Origin: Nelumbo lutea
Lineage: Eukaryota > Streptophyta > Magnoliopsida > Proteales > Nelumbonaceae
Reading direction: 5' to 3'
DNA length: 64,000 nucleotides
Assembly: GCA_022828595.1 (NCBI GenBank)
Contig: JAKGHH010000005.1
Span: 65,219,655 to 65,283,654, forward strand
Part shown: positions 10,718 to 23,111 of the stretch, one piece after another
How positions within the stretch are numbered: the stretch's first letter is position 1
Layout of the letters: the number at the start of each line of letters is the position of its first letter
Position numbers and translations under genes: made by a program
Notes under the pieces: generated by a model
Told to the model about the DNA's origin: nothing
What the model saw: the letters and a program-made list of their open reading frames with translations, nothing else
Database searches by the model: none

Positions 10718-12538
10718 TTAATGATGGAAAGCACCCAACAACGTCCTTTCGGAATTGTCAAACGATGAAGCCGGCTCTGAAGACAATGTCGACGAAGGAT
10801 AACAGGCTCTCCTGAGCTCGTTAAACCTTTGCATGTCAAAGTTCTTGTTTCTCATAAGCCGCTGTTGCTTCGCGCTGAAACGGCTCTCAAAGAATCCTTC
10901 GAAAGAAGGGTCTCTCGATGTCTTGAGAAAGAAGGCATAGCCCAGCATAAAGTATATTGACGTGACATAGAAACAAATGGGCTCCATTACGTCCCAGGAG
11001 AGCTCCCAAAAAGTGAGCCTCATGAACCCAGCTGTCTGGACCATGAGAAAGCCCAGCCCAGCCCACAGTTCTCTCCGAACCAGCATTTCTGCTTTTTCAT
11101 CGATCTGCATCTTCTCCTTCTCCATATGTTCAAGTTCCTTTCTTCTTGGGTCGTTCCGGTGAGCTATCGATATAGGAATTACGCTCTCGATCATTTTTGC
11201 TACCTGTAACAAAAAAATGCGGAAAAACAAAATTTGGGTAACTGTAGAGTACGAGCGTTTGATACTTCTAGTCCTTAGATCCATTAACGGCCCAGGACAA
11301 AGTAACAAGGGACCCGGGGCCCATCATGGGGACAAAGGACGGACTTCTTTTGGGAGTTATCAGTTAGCTTAGGACCTCATGTCATGTGTCCGTCCAGGAA
11401 CATGCATTTGATATCTTGGGGTCGGTTCTATTATAGTAGTTTTTCAAACTGCTTTGTTTTTTTTTCTTTAATTTTCTTTTTTCATCGGAAGCCAGGGAAG
11501 AATGTGGGCTAATATTATCAGTCATGGAACCATTCGCGTAATATATGGAGAGGCAATAGTTGAAGATGAAAATTTTGGTAAAAATATTAGATTAGAGTAG
11601 TCTGTCAATTTACTCTAAAAAGGTTACCAATGAGAAATCCATCTTGTTAAAAGAAGTGAGAGTTTTCTTGTTCTTTTGACCTAAGGTTAAGGTCTCAAAC
11701 ATGTAACCTTTGTACACGTTTTTAGATCTGGCGAAGTAGGGTTTCCTGTGGAAAAGAAGACATGAAAAAATAATAAAAAGAATATCAGAACTCGGTAGTC
11801 GGTAGTTTAAGAAGACAAAAATAACAAAAACAAAATTGCGTCTTGAGTTGAGGTTTCTTTTCTGGTGTAAAGGTTCATGATCTCAAGCCTGTGAGAAAAT
11901 CTAATTGAACAAAGAGAAGGTGGAAGATAAAGTAAAGATGAAAACAATTTCACCTCTTCTGGCCGGAGGAAGACAGAGTCTCCCAGGACAATAACGACTC
12001 CAGATTGATCCAACATCTTTGCAAAATCCCGTCCCTGATCGGGACTCGAGCAACCTTCTATGCAGATCTGAACAAACTCCGAATACGGAATACTACTATC
12101 GGGAATCCGTCTCAATTTCGATTTCAACTTTTCCAACTGAGAAAACACGAGCAGTTTTCGCGCGTCTTCGATTGAAATTCCTTGTCGAGAGTCGGACCTC
12201 GTGGCCGGAGGAGCCAAGCCGTCTAATCGAAGACGGTCCTTGTTAACGGTCATTCCTCTCAGCTTCTCCATTAACTTGTCTCCGATTGGCAAAGACAGGA
12301 ACTCTGGCGACATTGCCGATTGAACTATCGCTCTTTTCTGAAGAAATCTCCGGAAGAAGCCATTTTCACCGGAATCCGGATAGCTGAAAAAATCTCGGCG
12401 GAAGGTTTTGGCGGGGTTGGCAGGGATCACGTATTCAAACGACGGAGAAGAGGCGGAGGCATGTGTCAGGGTTAGATTAGGGGAGGAGATTTTGGTTATA
12501 TTGAAAAGACGGTGAGCTAGGGTTTTCCTGAACGCCAT
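10718..12538 (-). CDS. MCU: Mitochondrial calcium uniporter (MCU) pore subunit, two exons
   Basis: Exon 1 is 12538-11954 and exon 2 is 11203-10718. The intron is 750 nt, with a GT donor at 11953-11952, an AG acceptor just before 11203 and phase 0. The joined product is 356 residues plus a TAA stop, a normal length for plant MCU. Residues 1-70 are Arg/Ser-rich with few acids, as in a mitochondrial targeting peptide. Residues 120-235 form the matrix N-terminal domain and a charged, probably coiled-coil stretch (about 207-240). Two membrane helices (about 241-260 and 271-288) flank the pore-loop motif W265-D-V-M-E-P270, whose Asp and Glu form the Ca2+ selectivity filter in this family. A C-terminal matrix tail follows. 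By family knowledge the protein tetramerises in the inner mitochondrial membrane and carries Ca2+ into the matrix. The start is the first ATG in frame with the presequence; an upstream in-frame extension is 5' UTR. All key residues are present and I see no damage. Confidence 0.95.
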
Positions 12539-12701
12539 TGATGCACAGAAGAGAAAGAGTAGAAACAAGAAGAATAAAAATAATAAATAAATAAAGGGAG
12601 GTGGAGTGGGTTTCCTCTGAGTCTCAGGAACTCCGATCTTTGAGGGCCTATCCCTCGTTTATTTGAACTTGAATTGCATGGACGATGGAGGCGTTCGAGT
12701 T

Positions 12702-12711
12702 CATTTATATA
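12702..12711 (-). promoter_or_regulatory. TATA box of the MCU gene
   Basis: The minus strand reads CTATATAAATGA here, about 165 nt upstream of the MCU start codon. Initiation about 30 nt downstream would give a 5' UTR of about 130 nt without an intron. Position and sequence are right for a plant TATA box; the transcription start is inferred. Confidence 0.5.
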
Positions 12712-12849
12712 GGTCCCAAAGCGAAGGAAGAGAGAGAATGAAGAGTGACGGAGGGAAGAGGATGAAGAGAAAATATCGTATGAGTCGCGCCAATTTGAGA
12801 CAAGGCGAGAAGAAATTGGAAACATCGAATATTCCATCAATTAACAAGA

Positions 12850-13190
12850 AAAATGGAAAATACCCCGGTAATTTAGTTTTAGGCTTTTAGCTTTTCCTTA
12901 TAACTAACAGCAGTGGTATTTTTGTCTTTTCAATATAGAAAAGTTTGATTTATCATTTATCAAAATGGGATGTGCCATCTCGACTAGCGTGAAAATGAAT
13001 TGCTATTTATCGTCAATCATATCATATATCGCGAGAAATCATAAATAGAAATGTAATCGTGTATGGGGAATCGTACAGGCCGCTAAAATTTTTTAAAGAC
13101 GGAAAACACTCCTAACTGTTATTGTTATTTCGGTAGGCAGAAGACGGGAAACATGTTTCTTTAAGCGGCGGAAGAAGGTTTAAGACGATA
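12850..13190. other. Upstream flank of MCU
   Basis: No feature seen beyond the TATA box listed nearer to the gene. Confidence 0.4.
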
Positions 13191-13198
13191 GGAGAAAC

Positions 13199-13683
13199 TA
13201 GACCTGGCAAAAAGTTGTCCCAACCCGAAAAAATAGGGTTAGCGTCTCATATTTAGCAATTCGAATGTGAAAAATACCCGATCCGAAAAATTGGATTGGG
13301 TCGGGTCATGGATCAATCCGCTGATTCGATTGTCGAGTCTAATTAGGATTATTTATGCATTATTAGAAGTTTTTATTCTTTAATTTTTTCTATTTAATTT
13401 TTACTTTTTATTATTTATTCTTTAAATTGTTAAATGTTCATGTTTTTATTTTATATTTGAAATTTTAAGGTTAATTATTTTTAATTTTGATATTTTTCAT
13501 ATAATATTTTTTTTATTTTTAAAATTTAAATATTTTTTAGGATGACCCGAATTGACCCATGGGTCAATCCTAACCCGAACATTTAGGACTAGGATCTAGC
13601 ATTTGACAACCTAACCCAAAATTCAACCCGAAATACATCGACCCAACCCGAACCCGATCCACCCAATCCGATTGCCGGGTCTA
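13199..13683. mobile_element. hAT-type MITE, 485 bp, with 8-bp duplication
   Basis: Ends TAGACCTGGCAA and TTGCCGGGTCTA are inverted repeats. Flanks GGAGAAAC (13191-13198) and GGAGTAAC (13684-13691) match at 7 of 8. Subterminal ACCCGAA repeats are typical of transposase-binding ends. A truncated relative lies at about 53722-53885. Confidence 0.85.
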
Positions 13684-13699
13684 GGAGTAACCGTTTTCT

Positions 13700-15015
13700 G
13701 CAAGTTATTACAATGAAGCAGTGTTGCACGATCCACGTGTGTCGCAGCTCCTTCTATTTCAAACGTCCGATTTTGGAGCTGACAAATGAGTGAATAGGGT
13801 GATGGGGATCAGACAGCTATGATGCGATGTGGTCAAAGATGAGTTTGTAAACAAATCCTGGACGATAGTGAATTTTCCGTTTCCGAACCACGGCTGTCTC
13901 CAGCCGTTGCTCAAAATTGACGAGTATCGTCTATTTATGCCTGCCTAAATGTGTTGCCACGTGTCAAATGGCCATGTGTGTGTGCGGTGAGGTGGTTCAA
14001 TATTTCAACAATTTATGTATTAAAAAAATAATATAATTAATATCTTCACCCGCTACTCCGCTACGCTACTGGGAGTAATAAAAGTGAAAAAATTAAAGAG
14101 AAGAGGAGATAGAAATAGAATTTTTCGGATGCTTTATTTGATCAAATCATCAAATAAAAGAAAAAAAAAAAAAAAGAGGATAAGTAGGTAATAAATGAAA
14201 AAGGTTCCTGCATCCTGCTCCCCTCCACATGCGACTGAGCCGCTTCTCTCACATGCAGTGGACATTTCAGATTCCAGTATTGGCTTGTGAGTTGTGACTG
14301 AGAGGCATCTACGGCCTCTTTGTCCTCATCTCCCTCCCGTTTCTCTGCTTCAAAATACCTCACGTTTGGTATCCAGAAATTCAACTCACCTTACAATTTA
14401 ACAAGTGGGGAGTAGGGAGCAGATCTGCTAGCCGGGTCGTTTAATGAGCAATGAATATATGTATGTCTAATGCATATTATTATATAGAAATTGAAGAAGT
14501 CGATATAATCAAATAACATTAAATGCAACCATTCAAGTTAACTCTATAATTTTTGGAGCTATACAATGGATATAGAATGTAGTGGCGAAACAGGATTCAT
14601 GGTGACTCCACGTAATTGAGATAAGGTTTGAATATTGATGATGATGATAAAGAGCTTCTCCTTCTATAATTTATAATGGAAGCACGGAATTCAAAGGATG
14701 GATCCATTCAGTAACGGTATTCTCGGCCACAAAAGGGTTTTGTTTAGCATCAGTTTTCAAGTTCTCTCAGTTTCTTAGTAAATACCCAACAATGGTTTCT
14801 TAAATGGGGTGAATAACACCCCATTATTTACAAACCAAATACATCCTATTTCTTAATAAATTTCACAGAATTGAATAAGAAATTTTCCTCAACTTTTTGC
14901 TTCTCTTATTTTCTATCTAATCCAAAATAGCCCATAATTTGGTGGCATTGTGCCACACAACTTAATAAATTCTCTCTAACCATGTTTTCTTTTCCTTTAA
15001 GTGAAACCTAAAATT
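13700..15015. other. Intergenic, nothing recognised
   Basis: Contains an A-run at 14159-14176 and several CCACGTGTC-type G-box motifs (about 13735 and 13958), with no gene next to them. Confidence 0.4.
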
Positions 15016-15025
15016 GTGTGGATCA

Positions 15026-15292
15026 CATGGTTTTCAAAACTAGTTGGACCGAAAAAACTAGGAATTGGTTAGGCGATCGGTTTCATTTTACCCTATAACC
15101 GTTATTTTGTCAAAAACCATCAGCAAGCCGCTGATTCAGGTATTTGAACCATTTAAGCCATTCAACGGTTTTGACAATTATTTTTATTTTTTTCTAGAAC
15201 GGTCTATCTGTTTGGTTCGAACGATCGAACCATTCGACCCAAGAACTGGACCTTTGGCCGATTCATTGTCCTATTCGGTCTTAAAAACCTTG
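15026..15292 (+). mobile_element. hAT-type MITE, CATGG family, copy 1
   Basis: This 267-bp element has ends CATGGTTTTCAAAAC and ...TTTAAAAACCTTG(-inverted CAAGG). The octamer GTGGATCA repeats exactly at 15018-15025 and 15293-15300. Internal motifs GGTTCGAACGATCGAACC and CAACGGTTTTGAC recur in the other copies at 16509, 22675, 33055 and 52337. Confidence 0.85.
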
Positions 15293-15468
15293 GTGGATCA
15301 TAATACGAGTATACACCCAATGATAGATATTCACAATGAAACATATAAATTTCTATGATAGGTGATATAGTTATATATTGAGAATTTTATGTATAGATTT
15401 ACTAAGAACAGGGATTGTTCATGGGTAAGGTCCGATTTGATTGAGACCCCATATTTTTGTATTTCCTA

Positions 15469-15596
15469 GGCTACATTTGGCATTCCTTATTTTAAGGATT
15501 CTTCTTCTTTTTGCCCTTAAAAACTCAGTGTTCATAGAGTCATTTTAGCTACAAAAAGGAGATAAGTCCTTAAAATAAGGAATGCCAAATGCAGCC
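15469..15596. mobile_element. Tourist-like hairpin MITE, 128 bp
   Basis: The first 27 bp (GGCTACATTTGGCATTCCTT...) and last 27 bp are near-perfect inverted repeats. The flanks are CTA and TTA, close to the 3-bp TTA/TAA duplication of PIF/Harbinger elements. Confidence 0.75.
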
Positions 15597-15616
15597 TTAT
15601 TTCATTTAGTTTACAA

Positions 15617-16065
15617 GTGTCAATTGGACTGGATTTGGTCCAATCTGATCCAGTCCAATGTGAGTCCATTATAAATGGACTAGGTCCAATTTGATCCAGT
15701 TCAATGTGAGTCCATTATAAATGGACTAGGTCCAATCCAGTCCAATGAATATTTTGCACCGTTCCAATTCAATGTCTGGACCATCCAATTAGTTCAAATT
15801 CGTTTTGATTTAGATAGGTTTCAACCCAAACCTGATCCATTGACACCCATGTTCTTATCTTATATCAATGGATTAGATATTGGCTTAATCCAATCAAATT
15901 CAATATAAATTTATTATGGATGGACCAGGTCCAATCCAATCTAATAAATGTTTTGGACCGGATTGGTACAATCCAATATATCTTGTTGGTCCATCCAATC
16001 CAGTCCAAATTGATTTTGGACTGGATGGGGTCCAATAAAAAATTGGTCCATTGATACCCTTAATT
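15617..16065. repeat. Degenerate GGTCCAAT-rich repeat (MITE pair)
   Basis: The stretch is built of TGGACTnGGTCCAAT motifs, begins with GTGTCAATTGGACTGG and holds inverted ends TTGACACCCA (near 15840) and TTGATACCCTTA (near 16055). A 46-bp unit repeats in tandem at 15661-15752. Probably two adjacent or nested hAT-like MITEs; a shorter relative is at about 23171-23315. Confidence 0.5.
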
Positions 16066-16508
16066 TAGTTGGTTTTGGTCGGGCTTAGGTGCCTTAGGAT
16101 TGTAGTTTGGTTGAGCTAAGCCATTTATTGACATTCATAATTTGAGAGTTAAAACTGGTTGATCTAATCCTTTTAAAACTTTTCTTTTTCAGGATTGATT
16201 AAATTATTATTTTAAAACCAACTCTAAAATGGAATAGATTTTTCAACCATCTAGATCAAAATGATCAATCCATGATGTCATAATTGAAAAATAAAAATAT
16301 GAAATGAAACAAAATAAAATATATAAAAAATTAAGAAAATTTACAAAAAAAGGCATATATCTACCATTATACATTCATTATATCTACTGTTAAAAGTATA
16401 CAAAAAATAGAAGAAAAAGGGAATTAAAAATATAGAAAGCCCATAACTGATGATTGGGTCAAATGGTTCGTAACACGTACAATAAACCAGATTATTCGCT
16501 AAGTCAAG

Positions 16509-16773
16509 CATGATTTTCAAAACTGGACTAAACGGATGGTTAGAACTGAAAACTGGGAACCGGTCAAGTGATCGGTTTCGGTTTTCCCCAAAATAAAAAA
16601 TTTGCCTAAAACCGTTGGTTTTGATCAGCGAATCACTGACCTGGGCGATTAACTATTCGAACAGTTTTGACCATTTTTTATTTATTTAACTTTTTGCTAG
16701 AATGGGCCGACCGTTCAACCCCGTAACCGAACCGCTTGCCTGTTCCGTCTCGGGGTCATTTTTAAAAAGCATG
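16509..16773 (+). mobile_element. hAT-type MITE, CATGG family, copy 2
   Basis: This 265-bp element starts CATGATTTTCAAAAC and ends TTTTTAAAAAGCATG. Flanks AAGTCAAG (16501-16508) and AATTCAAG (16774-16781) match at 7 of 8. Confidence 0.85.
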
Positions 16774-16924
16774 AATTCAAGGGTTTTTTTATAGGTAGTG
16801 AGTTGGGTGGTGAAATGGACTTCATATTCTCTAGCTTGTTGATAGGTAAATTGATGACCGTGAATTGAAAAAAAAAGTAAACTTGTTATTCCTCTTCCTC
16901 CGATATTAAAATTCTTTGTGGTTT

Positions 16925-17225
16925 GTTATATCAATAATGGCGGGACTGCACCCGGACTATCATTTCTGTGTGGAGAAGTAGAAAATGTGAATCACGTTCT
17001 AAAGCATTGTCTGATCCCAAAGCCAACCAGGACGATGGTAGAAGAAACCATTAAAAAATCAAAACCCAATGGGGATAGATAGGGAAATAATTCTTGAATG
17101 GTTGAACACAGGAAGATTTAAGAATCCACAAGGGTTGGCCAAGATTTTTGGAAAAAATTTGCTTTGTATTCTGGTATATTTGGAACAGTAGATGTGTTTG
17201 GTTTGAAAAGCATGCATATTGGCCT
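16925..17225 (+). pseudogene. LINE retrotransposon relic (zinc-finger RVT-type tail)
   Basis: One plus frame from about 16937 reads FLCGEVENVNHVLKHC, matching the C-x-x-C-G...H-x4-C zinc-knuckle region found after the reverse transcriptase in plant LINEs. It runs into a stop soon after (…KPNGDR then TAG near 17080). After a frame change, further text such as GRFKNPQGLAKIFGKNLL and VYIWNSRCVWFEK fits the Trp-rich region that follows in these elements. The plus strand is the coding strand. No reverse transcriptase core remains nearby, so this is a 5'-truncated, decayed copy. Confidence 0.6.
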
Positions 17226-17239
17226 TGAATTTACTTTAA

Positions 17240-17357
17240 GGCTGTGTTTGGTTTGAAAGAAAAAGTAAGAAAAGGAAGGAAAAGATAGGAAAATTTATAC
17301 AAACTTTATAAAGGTTTTCATATCTTTCCCTTCCTTTTCCTTCAAACCAAACATAGC
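17240..17357. mobile_element. Tourist-like MITE, GGCTGTGTTTGG family
   Basis: This 118-bp hairpin starts GGCTGTGTTTGGTTTGAA and ends TTCAAACCAAACATAGC. TAA and TTA flank it. Sister copies are at 52024 and 52215. Confidence 0.75.
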
Positions 17358-17359
17358 TT

Positions 17360-19273
17360 AAATATCCTTTATAGACAACAAGTGGCATAGCAAGAGAGGT
17401 CCCTGTTAGGTTTACATCGATCTCATCTTTACAGAGATAAGATTAACAGCCGGTTTGGCTAAACTATGGCCCACTCCATTGCAAGACCTTGGGGAGAACA
17501 TTATCGACGCCGGCCCCGAGGCAGCAATCACCATTCACCAATTGGCTTCAATTTTCGTTTGCCGGAGATTGCCGTTGATAAGAAGATCCTCTCTAGCCAT
17601 AGCCAATTCAATCAATTAATTTATTATTTAATATACTATATATATATTTGAATGTGATGGCATGGCAGTCTGTTCTGAACGACAGACCACTGAACCTGAT
17701 GAGTATGATCTGATTGGAAAGATTTGGATCCAAGTATTTCCGATTTCAATCTGACCCATTTGCAGTCCCACTTCCCAAATTGAAGCGACCAAGACACTTT
17801 TTTTTTTTCGGTTTATTTATATGAATTTGGTCGATTTATAAATGGAACCGTGTGGGTACTACAGCTACAGTGGGCCGGGTTATTTAATATAGAGTCGAAA
17901 TCTATATCTAATTCCCCAGATTCCGTTCCATCTATTATCTTTACCCAGTGTAAGCTGGAGTCTGACTGTCGTGTCCAATGACATTAATTTGTACATTATT
18001 AAGTCGTGTTTGAACTTTGAAGGATTCAACCGTTGGTTGGAACAGTTGGTCCAAATGAGTTGTAACTTGGAAGCTAGGAGCTGGGCATTGCTGAAACCGA
18101 TTGAGTGATTGTAGTGCCGGACAGAGACATGGAAGAAGAGAGCGGTCTCATGATGAGACCTAGCTGCAGCAAGGCAGAGACTGGTCTATTCTATTCGGGC
18201 CTCGGTCGGCCCTTAATGGGTCCGTCCCTTTCATCTTAATTTTGGTATTTCTCTTCTGTGTGGATGGTATGGTCAAACTTCTAATTACTCTAAGCTAAGC
18301 TGCAGGTTCCCTTCCTTTGCTGAGGAGGTCCGTTCTTCAATTGGCAGTATGACTGCATGGCCTTCTGTTCAATCTCTGCCTCCGTTGTATCCATGTCTTG
18401 TGTCTGCTCATATCTCAATTACTATGACATGATCAAACCTTCCATGGCATTAGTTGACTGCTCCATCCTAATTTAGTTTCCCTGTTTAATTACTTGTCTC
18501 AGTCCATCTCCATCCGTTCTATCCATGTTGCATGCTCTTTGCTTTTTTGTTTATTTGGGTATGCAAAAGAAGTTAGGTGACTGGTACCGGCATAACACTA
18601 AAACCAGATGACTGGATGACTTTAATTAACTAAGCAACTAAGCTGTGATTATAAAATGCACAAGATCAAAATGGGCATATCTTAATTTTCCATTACTCTC
18701 TTTTATGAAAGGACACACAAACAAAAAAAAAGGGAAGAAAGAACGATTGCATTATTTATAGGAACATATTTGGTTCGGTAGCATTCATAACAATATATTT
18801 GCAAACCAAAATGTACTTACAGATAAGTCGATAACTCGACATATTATTTATTAATCAATAAAAAATCGGAGTTTGTATACTTGTGTAGTAATGAGTGGCG
18901 TCCCAACTTCCTTGCTTCTTCTTCTTCTTCTTTCTAAAAAAAGATAAATCAATCAACTTCCTTACCTGCAACTGCAGTTGGTGTTTTGTTTTCTATTTCA
19001 TTTTTTAAGAAAGAAATGAATCGAAATTTACCATTCCGATAATACGGTGCAGGTTGGTCGGATAAGGTAATCAGAGTGATCTAGTACAAGGGACAGTTGG
19101 TGGGACCCATGACTGGTTGGATTTCAGAAACGCCAAACAGGACCTAGAAAAATGACAATGCTTGTGCTTCGATTTGAGAGTTGCCAGTCTAACCGGTAAA
19201 GCTTGGATTATTTTTCCCATTCCAGGTATTTGGAATTCTGGATGCGATGTTGGGTGTGTCTCCGCTCTCTCTC

Positions 19274-19360
<87 letters not shown>

Positions 19361-21900
19361 CATTAAACAGAGCTGAAGTTCCTTCACAGTTTTTTTTCTT
19401 TATCTTGTGATCATGCCATCTTTCATTGTTTCTTTTCTTTTTGTTTTCTTAAAGGGTTGGGGGGTTGTCGACATCTGGATTCTATCAGTAAAATATGAAT
19501 GAAAGTCATCACAAGTAGTTGATACGCAAAGAATATTAATTGCCCATATAATTCAAATCTGTGATTAACCAAAGCCTGCAGTTGCAACCATGCATGCTCA
19601 ATAGTTGGCAGATGAAGGATTGTATTAATTGGTAGAGCAAAAGAATGGATGTGGACAGCGTTGCGTTGATCGTGCATAAGTAAAATTCTGCTTCCTAGCT
19701 AGCCTTATGGGAGAGACAGGGACGGCAGAGGGAATAAACATGACACATGAATCCGACTCTTTGGAGGATCCTTGCCATGGGTATCATGGAATTCGAATTT
19801 CACCCAAGAATCCTTAATTTACTAGTTTACTCTGATATATTCGTACCATACCAGAAAAACGGAATCCAAACCAATTGCAATTGAAAGAATCGAGTTGGTT
19901 TGAGTATCTCTCAACTTATTAGTGGAGTGTCTACTGCAATCCCATTTCCCAATTCCTATGGAAGTAGTAGCCATTTTAGCAGACAAAATCAATCCCATGG
20001 AACAATTCGTGCTTGCAGACTCGAGCACAACATTAGCTCGATTATTATTCCAAGTTGGGGGGTTGAGGAGAGACTGCTAATCCGAATCCGAATCCGATCA
20101 ATCTTGACGACCCAAACCCGAGAGTCCCACATGGAAGCAAGGTAGGGCTTGTGCGTTAGCCCACTAAGAATGGTGCTTACACTTTCCAAAAGTAGAGAGG
20201 GCCTGACCTGACATATGTATCGGAATTCGGAAGACAAATACAAGCCTTTTTTAGTACTCTTGATGTCCTCCACTGAAGCCACTAAGTGTATTATATTATA
20301 TGGGCCGGAATTTGGTAGATGGATGACGTGGTACGATGGTAAAGAGGTCCAATCCCATGCGGAATCTCCAAGTCTGAAATGCACCCCTCCAAATAATTAT
20401 AACACCCGATGATCTCATTTTTTATTTTTCCTGTTTTTTCATATCTATATAGTTAATGCATTCAAAGCAAAGCCATGGAGTTTGGCAAAGTTGGTTCAGT
20501 CCCCCCACACGAGCTCATCATACTGGAGTGCCCATCTTTCTAGTCTAGTTCAATTATATACGTCAAAGAGGGCGCTCCTTAGTGCAATCCTAATGTACCC
20601 AATCACTGAACTTTATATATTAAGTGGAGACGAACTTTTTTTTTCTTCCTCGTGCATTCAGTAGATGCACAAGACTACAAGAGAGAGGCTTAATGAAAAT
20701 AAATGTCAGTTGTCGGTAGGTTTACGATGCCATAGGAATAGGACACTGCAAAGTGCAAATTAAGCGATAAATGTATAGCCAGTTAGTATCTCTACAAATA
20801 CAAATATTATGGAGTATGATGGTTATCAAGTCAATGTCAGGAATGCGATGAGAACCAACTTTCCGAAGGAAGAGGAATGCCCCTTGCATCTTTTCATACC
20901 ATTTGGCTTTATATATTGTGGGTGGGAGTTGGGACCCGCATAATCCAAAGTTAGAGCCGGATCGGCGTATACCCGGGTCTGGGGGCCGGGGTGGTTGGCA
21001 TTGTTTATCAAATTTTAGGCACAAATTAATGGTGATGCTTGCAGAGAATGAGTGGGACTGATAGCTTGGACATCACTGGAATCCTAATTATTCACTTCCC
21101 AGGTCATTTATCCTATGTCAACTATACAGAAGAATATTGATACACAGCATCGGATTTGGGGAATTTTTCCGAGGTCCATGCACAAATAAATAAATATATT
21201 CGATTAGGCTATCTGACTGAGTAGATGGAAAAGTAACCCAGCAAGCAAATCCAAATGGTATGTGGATTTGTCCACCAGGCACACGCTAATCTGGTCCATG
21301 TCAATCTATATACATTTATTTAAGAAAAAGCTTTTTTTTCTTAATTATTTGTTACACATTATGAATTATCAAAAGAAGAACAGCTTATTGTTATGTTGAA
21401 TGATCCTCTTGCTCACAAAGTCATTATAAGCATGGGCTTGGAGAATGGAGGAAGACAAAACTCATAAGGGTATATTAAGGTGACGACAGCACAAGTGGAG
21501 GACGGTGGTGCTTTGATTCTTCTTTTTACAACAATGCTTCCAAGCTATTGTTGGGCGGGTATGAATATGATGATTCAAACAAACGTCACGGTCTTTTAGA
21601 GAGGCTAACAAGAAGGTGGCCCACTGTGTTTGGATTTGGTCCAATTCCGATTGCGTCACACACCAATCTCACAAGTACTACTTGTGCTTTGGATGTTGTT
21701 ATTCGTGGGTAGATATTTTTACATGCAATGAGGTTAGTGTGAGGCGTTTTCGTTGAATAGCTAAATCAAATTCGATTTAGACATGCATTAAGGGATACGA
21801 GACTCTGCTCCTTTCTGATGGGCTCGCCCACGTGGCTGGATCAACTATCTGACAAGGCTCTTTTGGCTTTGGTCCAACCTTAAGTCGAATGATGCAATTA
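17360..21900. other. Intergenic, no gene recognised
   Basis: Besides the CT microsatellite, short open frames such as 17466-17651 and 19989-20384 have no family features. A GATTTGGATCC...CCCATTTGCAGTCCC fragment near 17715-17770 looks like a MITE end. Confidence 0.45.
19265..19356. repeat. Long (CT)n microsatellite
   Basis: Pure CT for about 80 bp (19277-19356), preceded by an interrupted CT stretch. The longest microsatellite in the window. Confidence 0.97.
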
Positions 21901-22076
21901 AAAACTGTTGCATTACGTGGGAGAAATGTTATCTTATTTTAGTTATTTTTTTTTTATATTTTTTTCTAAAAATTATCTTATTTTAGTTATTTTATAAAAT
22001 TATTACTTTTTATTGATATTTAGGGCAAAAAGTTGCCCTTATTTGCTAGAAACCCATTAAATTTCAATAACTAGAT

Positions 22077-23111
22077 AACGGATGTGAGAGCATCCGTTTG
22101 TATTGTTTCATTACTTTTAAATATTAAAATATATTAAAAAATTAGAAAACACTCTTCTTCTTCGAGGGGTTTAATGCCATTTCTTTTTAAGAAGATAAAT
22201 TTATGTAAAAATTTCTAACCAATATTTTCTGTTTTTGCTGTGAGAAGGATTTTGCAAAGAGGATTGGTTGAAAGTGTTAAAAATGGAATGGGAAGAAGGA
22301 GATGCCTACGGTTTATTCAAGATACAACAACAATGATTTAGGCAAGTTTGAGAGTTTATCTTCTTAATCGTTTTGGAGGACTACAAGCACTTTGAAAGAT
22401 AGCCTTGGCCAAATATAGAAGACCCGACCAGGCCCAAACCAAGCATAAAGTTTAACCACGTGATGGGAGGTTCTCTATGTTGTGGTTACTTGGAAAGTTC
22501 AGCCTAGATTTTGCTTCCACCAGAGGAGACACACTGTTTCAAGGTATTTTGCACGGAAAGGTATTGGTGATCTCGTTGCTTCTCCGGTTGTAGAAGAAAA
22601 TGGAGAGACGAAACATGCAATGATGTAAATAAAGAACAAATTCTGTTGCTTGCCCTTTGTTGCATATTAGAAACCGTGGTTTAAATAAATGACCCGGAAA
22701 TGGAACCGTTTTGGCCGTCGGTTCAACCGTCCGGTTCGAATAGACGACCTGTTCTAATAACAAAAATTAAAAAAATAATAATAAAAAATGGCCAAAATCG
22801 TTGAACGGGTTGACGATCCAACCGCCCAGGTCAATGGGTCATTGACCGATACAATTGTTTTTGACCAGGGATCGGGTTTGAGGTAAAACGGAACCGGTTG
22901 CTTAGATGGTTCCCGAGTCAAACGGTGCTTCGAAAACCATGTTAAAAACAGATTTTACTTTGTTTCTCCTCTATCGTAGAAAAAAGAGCTTAGAGAAATC
23001 GATCTCATAACCATTAGTGAAGGAAAAAAGGTTTTTTCTCTTTTTTATTTTAATGTTTTTAATATTTAAAAAATAAAAGCAAAGAAAATAAAGTTCTCCC
23101 AGCATCCGTTA
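22077..23111. mobile_element. ~1-kb inverted-repeat element with a nested MITE
   Basis: The left end AACGGATGTGAGAGCATCCG and following AT-rich ~70 bp pair with the right end (23040-23111), which finishes CAGCATCCGTT. No coding sequence was recognised inside. It contains the CATGG-family MITE at 22675-22941, which must have inserted later. Target duplication not resolved. Confidence 0.45.
22675..22941 (-). mobile_element. hAT-type MITE, CATGG family, copy 3
   Basis: This is 267 bp, the same length as copy 1, in inverted orientation: it starts CGTGGTTTAAA and ends CGAAAACCATG. Flanks TTAGAAAC (22667-22674) and TTAAAAAC (22942-22949) match at 7 of 8. Confidence 0.83.

Noticed and set aside
11204..11308. 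Upstream extension of the second MCU exon, in frame
   Set aside because: A strong acceptor (TTGTTACAG) sits just before 11203, and joining to exon 1 restores the family sequence. The extension is intron.
12517..12840. 107-codon minus frame over the MCU start region
   Set aside because: Wrong frame for MCU and covers its promoter and leader; no family features.
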